Source: Diadophis punctatus similis (taxonomy: Eukaryota; Chordata; Lepidosauria; Squamata; Dipsadidae). Taken from it: a stretch of 64,000 nt of DNA. The notes beneath the pieces are model-generated. The model was not told the DNA's origin. It saw only the letters and a program-made list of their open reading frames with translations, and made no database searches. The translations under genes were made by a program, and so were the position numbers. The stretch spans positions 10,263,919-10,327,918 of the forward strand of contig JALIGW010000010.1 of the NCBI GenBank assembly GCA_023053685.1, written 5' to 3'. Each line of letters starts with the position of its first letter. The first letter of the stretch is position 1. Positions 53,434 to 64,000 of this stretch are shown in pieces.

Positions 53434-54116
53434 CCGTGATGGCAAACCTATGGCACGCGTGCCAGAAGTGGCACACAGAGCCATCTCTCTGGGCACATAG
53501 AGCCATCACCTGTAGCTCTTCCACGCTGCTGCTCCTGGCTGGGATGCTGGAGCAGCCAGGAGGAAAAGGAGGAGGAGCCGCTGTCAGGGAGGTGAGCTGC
53601 CCCAGGAGGGCTGGAGGAGAGCACAGTATGGAGATGCCGCCGAGGGGTAAGAAGCGCGCTGGTCGGCAAGCGACTGGGCAGGGGTGGCTGTTCTGGTTTG
53701 TTCTTGGTGGCAGGCTGCTAGCCCCCCAACCCAAGCCCTGGGAACACCAACACCCCTTACCTCCAAGGCCAGGAAGGGGCTCTGGCTTTCCATTGGAGGG
53801 AGGCGCCATTCCTCTTACTGTCCAGGGCTGCAGAACTGGGTTGTCGGTGGGGCTGTCCCGCCACCATGATGGGGACCAGGAGAGTGGGAGGGGGGCAGGC
53901 AGGGAGGCGCAAGGACCCTGAAAAGGCCAGGCAAAGCCGCTGCATGTGCACTGGACAGCTGGTCTTTGTGCACGCATATGCACCAGAAACTGGAAGAGCA
54001 AGTGGCCGGTGTGCATGTGCACACCAGAAACTGGAAGATCATCTGCTTTTCTGGTTTCCGGCGTGTGCGCACGCTCTCGTTTCGGCACTTGGTGCTGAAA
54101 AGGTTTGCCAACACTG
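53434..54116. mobile_element. Non-autonomous hAT element, 683 bp, exact 8 bp duplication
   Basis: TTCTATAA is directly repeated at 53426-53433 and 54117-54124. The left end is CCGTGATGGCAAACCTATGG and the right end, reverse complemented, is CAGTGTTGGCAAACCTTTTC. It is the same family as 31235-31659 but longer. The interior is GC-rich and the many frames in both strands are chance. Confidence 0.92.
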
Positions 54117-54257
54117 TTCTATAAGATCCTACATATGCTTCACATAAATATGCCTTACAGACTGAATATTCTGAATGCTTTTTTTTTTATAAAAAAAGAC
54201 ATTTGAAGGTGAGAATCTGAAACAACAAAAACAAAGGTTTATTAAACACTCAAAGGC

Positions 54258-54545
54258 TTAAAGGATTTCTAGGGATAATTTCCAATTAGTTTTTTCAAAT
54301 GATTTTAAGCAGCAGAAGTATTTGTCCGGTGGCACAGGTTCAGCATCTTCAGTTATAATTAACAACTTTTGTAGGTTTCTTTTCTGTGATATCTCTGAAA
54401 AAGCATATTTTAAAGGAAAAGTGTATTTCTCTTCAAGTAGAAAGTCAACATGAAAGCAGTTTCTGATACTAGTTGATAGGTTCTGAATCTTCAACATGAG
54501 CCTACTGGCATCATAATTACATCCTATGCCAATCACAGACTCCAT
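54258..54545 (-). other. Possible coding exon, unrecognised (minus strand)
   Basis: A 95-codon frame beginning MESVIGIGCNYDASRLMLKI and ending KYFCCLKSFEKTNWKLSLEI plus Leu, followed by TAA. The composition is protein-like (mixed hydrophobic and charged, several Cys), unlike the surrounding repeats, and it shows no LINE, LTR or DNA-transposon motif. It stays open for six codons upstream of the ATG to a TAA, and AG dinucleotides there could serve as a weak acceptor. It may be the last exon of a minus-strand host gene, a retrocopy fragment, or chance. I do not recognise the family. Confidence 0.35.
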
Positions 54546-54657
54546 ACTCCAATAGTTAAATGATTAGTAGAGATTAAAAATGCTAGCAAACTAAAAAGTA
54601 AAACAACCATTTTATGCATAATCATTATTCCGCATAATTATCCATATATATATATAT

Positions 54658-55643
54658 CGTATTTTTTGGAGTATAAGATGCACCTTTTTACCCTCAAAAA
54701 GAGGGCGAAAACCTGGGTGCGTCTTATACACCGAATGCAGCCCCACCCAGCCACCCCCACCCTTTGGCCTCTGCCTGCAAGCAATTTACCTCTTTGCAGC
54801 AAACAGGGCAAAGCACAAGAAGAGCACAAGAAGAGATAAACTGCCTCCCGACCTACAGCTGACGGAGGCTTGCAAGCCACGTGGTAAAATGAAACTGAAA
54901 CTACGGTGGCTGTGATGAGACATTGCTGGGAGATAAACTGCTGGCAATATTAGACTGCTAAAATTGCAAGAAGGCAAGCTAGAGCTCCTGTGGGTCAGCG
55001 ATAGAGCTCTTGCCTCACAATCAGGAGGTTGTGAGTTCTATCCTAGGTACAGGCAGATTCTGTTAATAAGTTTTTTTGTTAAATGTTTGTAGAGTGTTCA
55101 AATTATTAGACTTATTTTTTAAAGACTGCTTTATTATTGTTCTAGACAACTTAACAAAATGAAGAAGCTTTTTAAAATAAATGCTTGCTTTGAAGAGGCT
55201 CAGTGCTATTGTATCTTCTTTTAAATAATAGAGAATAATGTATACTTCCAGAAATTTTAATTAATTTTAACAGCTCTGTACAAGTATAGTATGAAATGTA
55301 ACAGTGTCCTGTTTAGTATTAGAGTTAAATCCTGACTTACCTTGGAGTAGATCTATTTAATTAAAAAAACTTAAATTTAATTTAAAAAAAATTAAATAAT
55401 TGGGAGGAGTTAGTGTGACTACATTTAAGAAAACTTTCTGGCATAATGTACATTTCTCCAATTCTTTGCTATTTCTATGGGTCAAGCACACATGCACAGA
55501 AATACACAGCAAACAGTGTATATCATCTGTACTGTTTGCTGTTTGGCAAATTGCTTGGAGGCAGAGGCCTTTTTTCCTTGTTTTCCTTCCCCAAAACTAA
55601 GGTGCGTCTTATACTCCGGTGCGTCTTATACTCCGAAAAATAC
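54658..55643. mobile_element. TA-target MITE (same superfamily as 40982-43571), with SINE insertion
   Basis: The left tip CGTATTTTTTGGAGTATAAG and right tip (reverse complement GTATTTTTCGGAGTATAAGA) match the MITE tips. Both sides lie in TA-repeat DNA (left TATATATAT, right (TA)n). The interior shares the GCAAACAG/GCAGAGGC blocks of the MITE at 31839-38618 and contains a partial tRNA-derived SINE (54980-55072). Confidence 0.85.
54980..55072 (+). mobile_element. Partial tRNA-derived SINE (head only)
   Basis: CTCCTGTGGGTCAGCGATAG then AGCTCTTGCCTCACAATCAG and GAGTTCTATCC. It is related to 30920-31073 but lacks most of the CR1-like tail, jumping from GGCAGAT to TCTGTTAATAAG. Confidence 0.8.
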
Positions 55644-55644
55644 T

Positions 55645-56290
<646 letters not shown>

Positions 56291-58186
56291 GACTTTAATT
56301 GTATTAAACACAAGTTTTGACTATAGGCCAATCTCACTGTTGAATGCCGATTATAAAATATTTGTGGCAATAATGGCAGAAAGAATTAAAAATATATTAA
56401 ACAAAATTATACATTCGGACCAAAATGGATTCCTACCTAACAGGCACATAAAAAATAATATATGAACTATAATGAATGTACTGGAATAGTAAGAGGCACA
56501 TCCAGGAAAACAAGCGGCATTGATATTTAGAGATGCACAAAAAGCGTTTGATAACCTAAGTTGGGATTTTCTTATAAACCAATTAGTAGTGATGAATTTC
56601 AGAGGAAAAAATTATTGGAATGATTAGAGAAATCTATTCCAACAAATTGGCAGGAATAATAATAAATGGAGAATTAACATAAGGTTGTAATATAACTAAA
56701 GGGGTGAGACAGGGATGCCCCCTATCTCCCCTGCTATTTATCCTTTCAATAGAGACATTAATGTTACAAATCAGGCAAAATCAGGAAATAAAGGGATTAA
56801 GAATTAAAAAGGAGGAATATAAAGTACAAGCCTTTGCGGATGATTTGGCATTTATTATAGAAGACCCCTTAGAAAATGGGCAAACATTACTACAGGAAAT
56901 AAAACAATTTGGCAAAGTAACAGGGCTTAAAATAAATAAAGAGAAAACTAAAATATTAACTAAGAATCTTACTAATAGACAAAATGAAGAACTGGAGGAG
57001 AGACTGGGGATTTCGATGGCCAAGAAAGTTAGATATTTGCGAATATGGTTAATGGGATAATGCATTACAATAAAAGAAGATAACTATAACAGACTATTAC
57101 AACAAATACAAAAAGATTTGGACAATTGGGCTAAATTACAGATATCATTAATTGGCAGAATTTCAACAATTAAAATGAATATATTACCTAAATTATTGTA
57201 TCTTTTTCAAACAATACCGATAAAATTAGGGAAAAACTTTTTTGAACAACTAAACAAAATGTTATTCAAATAGCCCCTATAAAAGCCCATATAAAATTTT
57301 AACTCCTACAGGATAGCAGAAACAGGGGAGGCTTTGGCCTCCCAGATTGGGAACTCTACTATCAGGTGGCAGCCATGATGTGGCTCAAGGATTGGATCCA
57401 ATTGAAAAATAAAAGGATACTAATGATAGAAAGCCACGATCTCCAAATTGGTTGGCATGCATTCCTCTGGGAGGGGAAAAACAAATCCCATTCATACTTC
57501 CACAGGCATCTGGTAAGAGATGCCCTGCTATGTACTTGGGAAAAATAAAAAAAATCATTATAGGAAGCTCCCAACTTGGTTATCAATGAAGGAGGCAATG
57601 ATCTATCCAAATACTATAGATCTTAACAAAATGGTGAGTTACGCAGAACTCCTGGATGAAAAAGGAGAACTAAAATCAGCTCAGGATTTGAAAAAACAAG
57701 GAATTGATATGGGATGGTGGCCTTATTTACAAATTAAGACAAGATTTTAAAAAGACCATGAACAATATGGTATCTATGAGAAACAATTGGAATTACACAA
57801 ACTACTGCAAGGAATGGGGGGGGGGTGATTACTAAAATATATAATTTTCTCTTAAGATACAAAATGGAGGAGGAGACTGTAAAGGAGACAATGATAAGTT
57901 GGGCAAGGAATTTTGGCTATAGTATAGAGCTAGAGCATTGGGATAAATTATGGGAAAGAAATTATAAACTTATGATGGCGGTAGCCTACAAGGAGAACCT
58001 TTATAAAATGTTTTATCGATGACATTTGCCCCCAGCGAGATTGGCCAAAATGTTCCCAAATCTATTCCCTGAATGTTGGAGATGCTGCCATAAATTTGGA
58101 ACGTTCTACCATATGTGGTGGACATGCCCCAATTCCAGGAAATATTGGCTCAAAATTAAGAAATGGCTGGAAGAAATCATGGAACT
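56291..58186 (+). pseudogene. L1 ORF2: reverse transcriptase and C-terminal part (decayed, cut by gypsy)
   Basis: Frames in order give FDYRPISLLNADYKIFVAIM then RIKNILNKIIHSDQNGFLPN, AQKAFDNLSWDFL (motif A), VRQGCPLSPLLFILSIETLM (motif B), QAFADDLAFIIEDP (catalytic FADD) and INKEKTKILTKN. The post-RT part follows (QISLIGRISTIKMNILPKLL) and ends with HKFGTFYHMWWTCPNSRKYW (Cys/His motif region) and KKWLEEI. At least six stops or frameshifts break it. A gypsy LTR begins at 58187 within the last segment. It is 5'-truncated near 56291. Confidence 0.9.
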
Positions 58187-58867
58187 GTTGTGTTCCAGCA
58201 TGGAGTCCCCTCAGAAATGACGCACACACAACTGTTTGCAAACAATACTATTTTACTACTAATAAATCTTCTTAGTAGCTATATGTTTTAAAGTCCATGA
58301 AGAACAGAAAAGGTTCTTTTTTGGAAAGTCAGATTGCTACTTTCGCTTCTTAAGAACTGGCCAGATTTCAAACCCCCAAAGAAAACAGGCAATTAGTTCC
58401 TCAATTATCAGTAACTCACAGAAGTTGGCAGAAAGCCTGGAATTAATTATTTCACAAACCGAAAATCCAGAAGGTAAAGCAGGAGATTCAAAGAACAGCA
58501 AAATAGGTAATAGAAATCCAACGAGTTGTTTCCAGTGGTGGCGCTCGGTGTGCTTAAGCCTTAAATAGCCTCAGAGTGTGGCCAATTAGCCTGCAGCTCT
58601 ACACACGAGGAGACCACCTCCTACAGAGCCAGTCTCGCCTGCTAGCTGCCCTGCATGCCCTAGCATCAAGCAGAGGCTCCTCCTCTTCTCCTGAGTCACT
58701 CAGCTCAAACTGAGGAGGTGCAGAAGGCCCTGGTTGGCTTTCAGCCTCTGGCACCGAGTCCTCCTCGCTATCAGACTCGGGTGCCAGGTACATCAGATGA
58801 TCGTACCATGCCACCATCGTCTCTTGGTCCTCTGGATTCATGACCAGCTGCGTGGGAAGCCACAACA
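58187..58867 (-). repeat. gypsy 3' LTR
   Basis: 681 bp with matching ends (TGTTGTGTTCC on the left; reverse complement TGTTGTGGCTTCCC on the right). A polypurine tract (GGGGGGAAGGGCCCTTTGGT on the minus strand, 58879-58898) lies just inside the element. Confidence 0.88.
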
Positions 58868-58903
58868 CTATCCCTCACCAAAGGGCCCTTCCCCCCGGGT
58901 CTG

Positions 58904-59500
58904 TCAGTCCGGATGCGGTCTCGAGGGGAACTGCTCGTGGAAGGAATGAACCAGGTCCAGAGTGTGAACAGAGGTCGCATCCTCCCAGGTGAAGTCTTCC
59001 GGTCTGTACCCCTTCCACTCGATGAGGTACTGGAACCGGCCCTTCATCCACCGGGAGTCCCAAATGCTGGCGACCTTGTACTCGGGTGGTTCGTTGGGAG
59101 CGCTGGGGACAGGCTGGGGCTGAGCAAGAGGGTGGAGTAGACAGGCAGGATGGTCTGGAACAAGGAGGGAGTGATGGAACACGGGATGGATATGGAGTGA
59201 GAGAGGCAAGGTCAAGTGATAGGCCACAGGATTGATGACCACTTGCACCAGAAACAGACTCAAAAAATGGTGGTCAAGCTTGCAAGCCGGTCAGTCTGAG
59301 GGGATATGCTTGGTGGAAAGCCAGACGCAATCCCCTACCGCCAAAAGTGGTGTTGCTCGCTGGGAGCGGTCCGCAACCCTCTTATAGTCCTCCTTGGCCT
59401 TGTTCAGATACCGCTTCACCAGCTGGTGAATGGTCTGGAGCTCGGACAAAAAGTCCTCCGCCACAGGAACTGGTGAATCCAGGAGTGTGAGTGGGAAGAA
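58904..59500 (-). pseudogene. gypsy integrase C-terminus and chromodomain
   Basis: The frame 58904-59263 gives [20 protein letters not shown], then YKVASIWDSRWMKGRFQYLI and EWKGYRPEDFTWEDATSVHT, a complete-looking chromodomain (aromatic residues Y, W, Y in place). The preceding SH3-like part (59265-59500) is out of frame. The chromodomain probably directs integration to modified histone H3. Confidence 0.9.
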
Positions 59501-60616
59501 TCAGGGGTGGTAGCCCAAGTTGGCAAAGGATGGAGTGGTTTGGGTGGAGGTGTGTTGGGAGTTTTTGAAGGTGAACTCGGCCACTGCGAGATACTCTGCC
59601 CAATTCTCCTGCTGTTGGTTGACAAAACAGCGCAGGTACTGCTCGAGGATGCCAATCATCTTCTCCATGCCTCCATCAGTCTCCGGGTGATGTGCTGAGG
59701 ATAGACAGATTTGGACCTCCAGAGCCGCCATCAGACCCTTCCAGAATTGGGCGGTGAACTGGGCCCCTAGGTCCGACACGACCCTATCCAGCAGGCCATG
59801 TAACCGGAAGATATGCTGGATGAACATGCAGGCGGTGGTGCGAGCTGACGGTAACCCTCGACAGGGGATGAAGTGCGCCACCTTCATCAGCATGTCCACC
59901 ACCATGAAAATGGTTGTGAAGACGGCAGATGGGGGCAAGTCCATCAGGAAGTCCATGGAAATGGCCCCACAGGGTCTCTCCAGCATCAGCAGGGGCTGCA
60001 GCAGGCCTGGAGGCGCTCCAGTGGCTGATTTGGCCTGGCGACAGCAGACACATGAGATCACGTATGCCTGGATGTCATGCTGGAGTCTAGGCCACCAGAA
60101 AGTCCGGGACACCAGGTGCATGGTCTTGAACAGGCTGAAATGTCCTGCCGCAGGGTTGTCGTGACACTGGTTCAAAATCAAACCACGGAGCGGGCTGGTG
60201 GGAATGTAGATCTTGTCCTGGAAATGGAGCAGGTCATCCGAAAAAGTCCAAGGGGACTCGGGCCCTATCTCCTGCCTCTGTTGCACCACGTATCCGTCCT
60301 GCCGCTGCGCCTCCCGAATCTGTCCTCGGAGATCCACAGGAATCTGGACAGCCGCAAAGGACTCGATGGGCAGAATCATCTGAGGCGGCAGTGGGTTCTG
60401 GGTGTGGGCGTATTCGGGTTTGCAGGATAAGGCATCCGCCTGTTGGTTACGCCCACTCGGGATAAACGTGATCTGGAAATTGAAGCAGGAGAAGAAAAAG
60501 GACCATCGGATCTGCCGTTGATTCAGCTTCCTGGTGGTCTGCAGGAACTCAAGATTTTTATGGTCCGTCCGCACTTCTACTTGATGTTCCCTCGAGGTGA
60601 TGCCTCCAGGTCTCAA
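59501..60616 (-). CDS. gypsy RNase H end and integrase
   Basis: A 371-codon minus frame: RNase H end (VRTDHKNLEFLQTTRKLNQR, SGRNQQADALSCKPEYAH), integrase zinc-binding domain (HDNPAAGHFSLFKTMHLVSR, CVCCRQAKSATG), catalytic core (MDFLMDLPPSAVFTTIFMVV Asp, VSDLGAQFTAQFWKGL Asp with DLGAQF for DRGPQF) and the SSAHHPETDGGMEKMIGILE Glu region. All three acidic residues look present. It continues to LAVAEFTFKNSQHTSTQTTP. The frame is open, but a shift near 60613 separates it from RT. Confidence 0.9.
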   Translation of the reverse strand: MRPGGITSREHQVEVRTDHKNLEFLQTTRKLNQRQIRWSFFFSCFNFQITFIPSGRNQQADALSCKPEYAHTQNPLPPQMILPIESFAAVQIPVDLRGQIREAQRQDGYVVQQRQEIGPESPWTFSDDLLHFQDKIYIPTSPLRGLILNQCHDNPAAGHFSLFKTMHLVSRTFWWPRLQHDIQAYVISCVCCRQAKSATGAPPGLLQPLLMLERPCGAISMDFLMDLPPSAVFTTIFMVVDMLMKVAHFIPCRGLPSARTTACMFIQHIFRLHGLLDRVVSDLGAQFTAQFWKGLMAALEVQICLSSAHHPETDGGMEKMIGILEQYLRCFVNQQQENWAEYLAVAEFTFKNSQHTSTQTTPSFANLGYHP

Positions 60617-61595
60617 ATGCAGTCTTGATGGCCAGTAACTCCTTTTCCCAAACTATTATAATTGCGCTCGGACTGATGGAGTTTTCGGGAATAGTAAACG
60701 CATGGGAACAGAGGACCGCCATCCTGTCGAGACTGAAGAAGTACAGCTCCGACGGCAATATCTGACGCATCCGCCTCCACCATGAACAGACGGTGAGGGT
60801 CTGGGTGCTTAAGGATCGGCTCCTTCATAAATGCATCTGTGAGGGCCTTGAACGCCTGCTGTTTGGGAGCACCCCACTGGAAGGGGACTTTCTTCTGCAA
60901 GAGCTGAGTGAGGGGCGCGGTCAGAGTGGTGAAACCCGGGATGAAGGTCCAGTAATAGTTCGTGAACCCCAAGAATCGCTGAACATCTTTCACCCGGCGA
61001 GGAGGTTGCCATGTCTTCAAGGCCTCGACTTTGCCATGATCCATCGCTATGCCTTCTGGAGAAATGCGATAACCCAAGAAGTCGATGGTGGTCTGGTAGA
61101 ATTGCCATTTCTCCAGTTTGGCATAGAGATGGTGTTCTTGCAGCCATTGCAGGACCTGGCGGAGGTGTTGGAGGTGATTGCTCCAGGACGTGGAGTAGAT
61201 CAGGATGTCATCAAGATACACCACCACAAACTAGTCCAACAAATCCCTGAAAATATCACTCATGAAATGCTGGAAGACAGCCGGAGCATTGATTAATCCA
61301 AACGGCATGACCATGTACTCGAAGTGGCCATAGCGAGTCCTGAATGCTGTCTTCCACTCGTCCCCCTCCCAAATCCACACCAGGTTGTATGCGCCGCACA
61401 GGTCCAACTTTGTGAAGATGGTTGCCGATCGGAGCCATTCCATGAGCTCTGGGATGAGGAGCAAAGGGTACCGGTTGCGCACTGTGATGGCATTAAGTTT
61501 CCGATAGTCACAGCACTGGCGCAAGTCTCCAGTTTTCTTCTTAACCAAGAGGACAGGGGCAGACAAGGATGATGACGAGGGTCGGATAAAACCCC
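60613..61595 (-). pseudogene. gypsy RT palm/thumb and RNase H start
   Basis: Two frames: 61231-61566 ([55 protein letters not shown]) and 60613-61227 (VVYLDDILIYSTSWSNHLQH with the catalytic YLDD, then [40 protein letters not shown]). The only break is a TAG at about 61230 (LLD*FVVVYLDD), a single nonsense codon. The next part of the element is interrupted by the L1 at 61609. Confidence 0.9.
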
Positions 61596-61608
61596 GGGCC
61601 AGGTTCTT

Positions 61609-61708
61609 TTTTAAAAAAATAATTTTTATTAAGTAGTTTTAAAAATACATAAAACATAAAAGACAAAACATATACAAACATACAAACATACAAACATACA
61701 AACATATC

Positions 61709-61744
<36 letters not shown>

Positions 61745-61766
61745 CATACATACATACATACATACA

Positions 61767-61847
<81 letters not shown>

Positions 61848-63451
61848 ATAGATACAAATCTTTAAAAAATATACACAATACAAACCTAACATACCCCAAA
61901 GGGAAAACAAAAAACTCAATATATCACGTAAAAAGTATAATTATTTTTCATTAAGCAGTTTAGCGTATTGTTGTATATCTATATCTCTACATATCTTTTG
62001 TTTTACAACAACCAATAGGAAAAAGAAAAAGAAAAAAAAATATGTTATCTTCGTTATACAAAACCTATTATTTTGTTGTATTTTTGCAATTCATCCAATT
62101 GTAAAAATTTTCCCAAATTTTATAAAAATCTGTTTCTTCTTTATCTTTTATTTGCATGGTTAGCCTATTCATTTCAGCACATTCAAATATTTTATTTATA
62201 ACCATTAAGTTGGTTGGAACTCCTTCTTTTCTCCACATTTGAGCATAAGTGATCCTTGCCGCTGTTAATATGTGTATCATCAAGTATTGGTTGTTTTTAT
62301 TTATTTTTTCATCCATAATGCCTAAGAGGAATGTTTCTGGTTTTAATTCTACTTTTTGTGATAACATTTCTGTCAACCATTTCCGAATTCTTCTCCAATA
62401 GATCCTGGCCTCTGGACACGTCCACCACATATGGTAGTACGTGCCCAGTTCTTTTTTGCATTTCCAGCATTTTGCTGATGATTTGGAAGAGCTTTTTGCC
62501 AATCTTGTCAGAGATAGATGCCATCGGTAGAACATTTTATATGCATTTTCTTTGTACGATGCAGACATGGTTAGTTTGAAATTCCATTCCCAAATTTTCT
62601 CTCATCGGTCCAAATCAATTGAATATCCAAAATTTTGTGCCCATTTTACCATCACCTCCTTAACTTTTTCTTCCTCCATCTTAGATTTTAATAAACAATT
62701 GTATAGTTTTGAAATCATTTTTACATCCAGTCCCAGTAAGATTTTATCCAATTCCTGGTATTTGTTTTGAAAGCCAAATTGTAATAAATCATTTTTTATA
62801 TTTAGTTTGAATTTGCAAGTAAGTCCATCATTCTATATTTATATCAATCAAAGCCAAATCTTCTCTCATTTTTAAGTTATTTTGATTGTCCAATAATTGA
62901 TTATAAGTAATCTTTTTATCCAAATTAAATAAATTAGGGTATGCTGTGGCCTCCATCGGAGATATCCATTTCGGGGTTTGAGAATAATATTTTCTAATTC
63001 CTTTCCAGTCTTCTATTAATGTCCCTCTAATATGATGTTTCTGGAAGTAAGTGGGTATTTTATTGCCCTCATTGCACAGATAATTGTGCCACCCCAGTTG
63101 TAAGTCATGGCCCTCAATAGTTAATATTCTTTTATTTGTCAAATTTATCCAGTCTTTGATCCACATTGCTACTGCCGCTTGATGGTATATTTTCCAGTCA
63201 GGGAGTCCAAATCCTCCCTGTTTCCTTTTGTCTTGTAATAATTTATATTTTATTCTCGGTTTCTTACCATTCCAAATAAAGTTCCGAATTGATTTGTCTA
63301 ATTCCATATAGAAGGTATTTCCAATTTTTATTGGGGCTACTTGTAAAAGGTAAAGAATTTTGGGTAAAATGTTCATTTTGATAGCTGATATTCTGCCAAT
63401 GAGTGATATTTGTAATTTGGACCAATTTATCAAATCTTTTTGTATTTGAAC
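61609..63451 (-). mobile_element. 5'-truncated L1 inserted in gypsy pol
   Basis: GGGCCAGGTTCTT is directly repeated at 61596-61608 and 63452-63464 (13 bp target duplication). The minus-strand frame 62828-63450 carries the L1 ORF2 post-RT region (QISLIGRISAIKMNILPKIL, IRNFIWNGKKPRIKYKLLQD, KQGGFGLPDWKIYHQAAVAM). 62068-62568 has the C-terminal part (ELGTYYHMWWTCPEARIYWR). The 3' UTR includes compound microsatellites (TA)n, (CATA)n and (TATACA)n at 61680-61843 and an A-rich end with AATAAA near 61609-61640. Confidence 0.93.
61680..61843. repeat. (ACAT/ATAC)n and (TA)n compound microsatellite in the L1 3' UTR
   Basis: Blocks of ACATACAA, (ATATAC)n, (CATA)n and (TA)n in succession. The minus frames 61541-61795, 61629-61919 and 61708-61899 are repeats of tyrosine, methionine, cysteine and valine and are not genes. 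Confidence 0.93.
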
Positions 63452-63464
63452 GGGCCAGGTTCTT

Positions 63465-64000
63465 GTCAACAAAGTCCCACAACATGGCCAATTCGACATG
63501 GAGTAAATGCACCAGACAGGAAGCGGAGCATTGGGGATCAGGTCAATGGGGCAATCATACAGCCGGTGCAGGGGTAATTGGTCCGCTGCCTTCTTGCTGA
63601 ACACATCGGCAAAGTCTGAGAGGTCGGCCGGCAATGAGACGTTGGGAGGCTCTTGTACCAAGCCCGCGCAGACTTGGCGCGTATGGTCCACACACTGCAG
63701 ACTGGGGAATGAAATAAAATTCTGGGACCAGACAATCTGAGGGTCGTGGCTGCACAGCCATGCCAGTCCTAGGTCCAGGAGAAAATGGAGTCCTGACATA
63801 ACATAGAACTGGATGGCCTCCTCATGCCGTCCGATGGTCAAGCGCACCGGTTGCATGATGGCCTTGATCGGACCAGACAGCAATACCCAACCATCGATCG
63901 TCTCAACCATCATTGGAGGATCCACGGGACACAAGGGGACATCTCTATGCAGAGCAAATGCCTTGTCTATGAAATTCGTGGTCACTCCGGAGTCCACCAG
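63465..64000 (-). pseudogene. gypsy protease and RT linker (partial)
   Basis: The minus frame from the right edge reads MDSGVTTNFIDKAFALHRDV (protease active site DSG), GPIKAIMQPVRLTIGRHEEA, LGLAWLCSHDPQIVWSQNFI and DLSDFADVFSKKAADQLPLH. It has a frameshift near 63500 (WCIYSMSNWPCC), then runs through the L1 boundary at 63451, giving a fused open frame with L1 ORF2 sequence (62828-63997). Confidence 0.9.

Larger units (their letters stand above)
58187..64000 (-). mobile_element. Sushi-type Ty3/gypsy chromovirus (3' LTR to protease; extends beyond window)
   Basis: Minus-strand order: protease (63465-64000), RT, RNase H, integrase with chromodomain, polypurine tract, 3' LTR (58187-58867). It was inserted into the L1 ORF2 at 58186/58187. 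An L1 (61609-63451) is inserted in its own RT region. It is the same family as the plus-strand element at 16020-21232 but better preserved. Gag and the 5' LTR lie beyond the right edge. Confidence 0.93.

Overview
The window is vertebrate repeat-rich DNA, most likely from a squamate and probably a snake. It contains CR1-type and L1 LINEs whose 3' ends carry short microsatellite tails, a tRNA-derived SINE that shares a CR1 3' end, long GATA/GACA (Bkm-type) arrays, a DIRS element, Sushi-type Ty3/gypsy chromoviruses and Ty1/copia elements. That mixture is typical of squamate genomes. I found no bacterial gene, operon, CRISPR array or complete cellular gene. Almost every long open frame is transposon-derived. 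Two short minus-strand frames (2212-2428 and 54258-54545) are the only coding candidates I could not tie to a repeat.

Layout. 1-1281: 3' part of a Ty1/copia element with its LTR. 1282-9378: mostly unrecognised AT-rich DNA with small L1 and CR1 insertions and the left arm of a ~490 bp inverted duplication whose other arm is 10100-10589. 9380-13745: CR1 and L1 pieces, a 108 bp inverted repeat, and AATAG microsatellites. 14245-22157: a hAT-like frame (TIRs plus near-perfect 8 bp duplication) holding GATA arrays, a SINE and a decayed Sushi-type gypsy element. 22902-30606: a DIRS tyrosine-recombinase retrotransposon with inverted terminal repeats and an internal complementary region, broken by three LINE insertions. 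31235-31659: a short hAT element with exact 8 bp duplications. 31839-38618: a foldback MITE containing a LINE, which in turn contains a complete copia element (33009-37945) with identical-looking LTRs and an intact 1308-codon frame. 39450-44880: a LINE 5' end joined to an L1 whose ORF1 is split by three copies of a TA-target MITE. 44990-51430: two large CR1 ORF2 copies and another LINE. 52000-55643: SINEs, two hAT-type elements and another MITE. 56291-64000: an L1 interrupted by a gypsy element, itself interrupted by a second L1.

How the parts relate. The region is best read as nested insertions. Autonomous CR1-type and L1 LINEs supplied reverse transcriptase, the SINE carries a CR1-like 3' end, and the hAT and TA-target MITEs have no transposase here and must have been mobilised in trans. 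The most notable item is the intact, apparently very young copia element, whose primer site matches the anticodon arm of initiator tRNA-Met. The most unusual structural item is the tandem MITE/L1 arrangement at 40982-43571, where removing the MITEs restores the L1 reading frame exactly.
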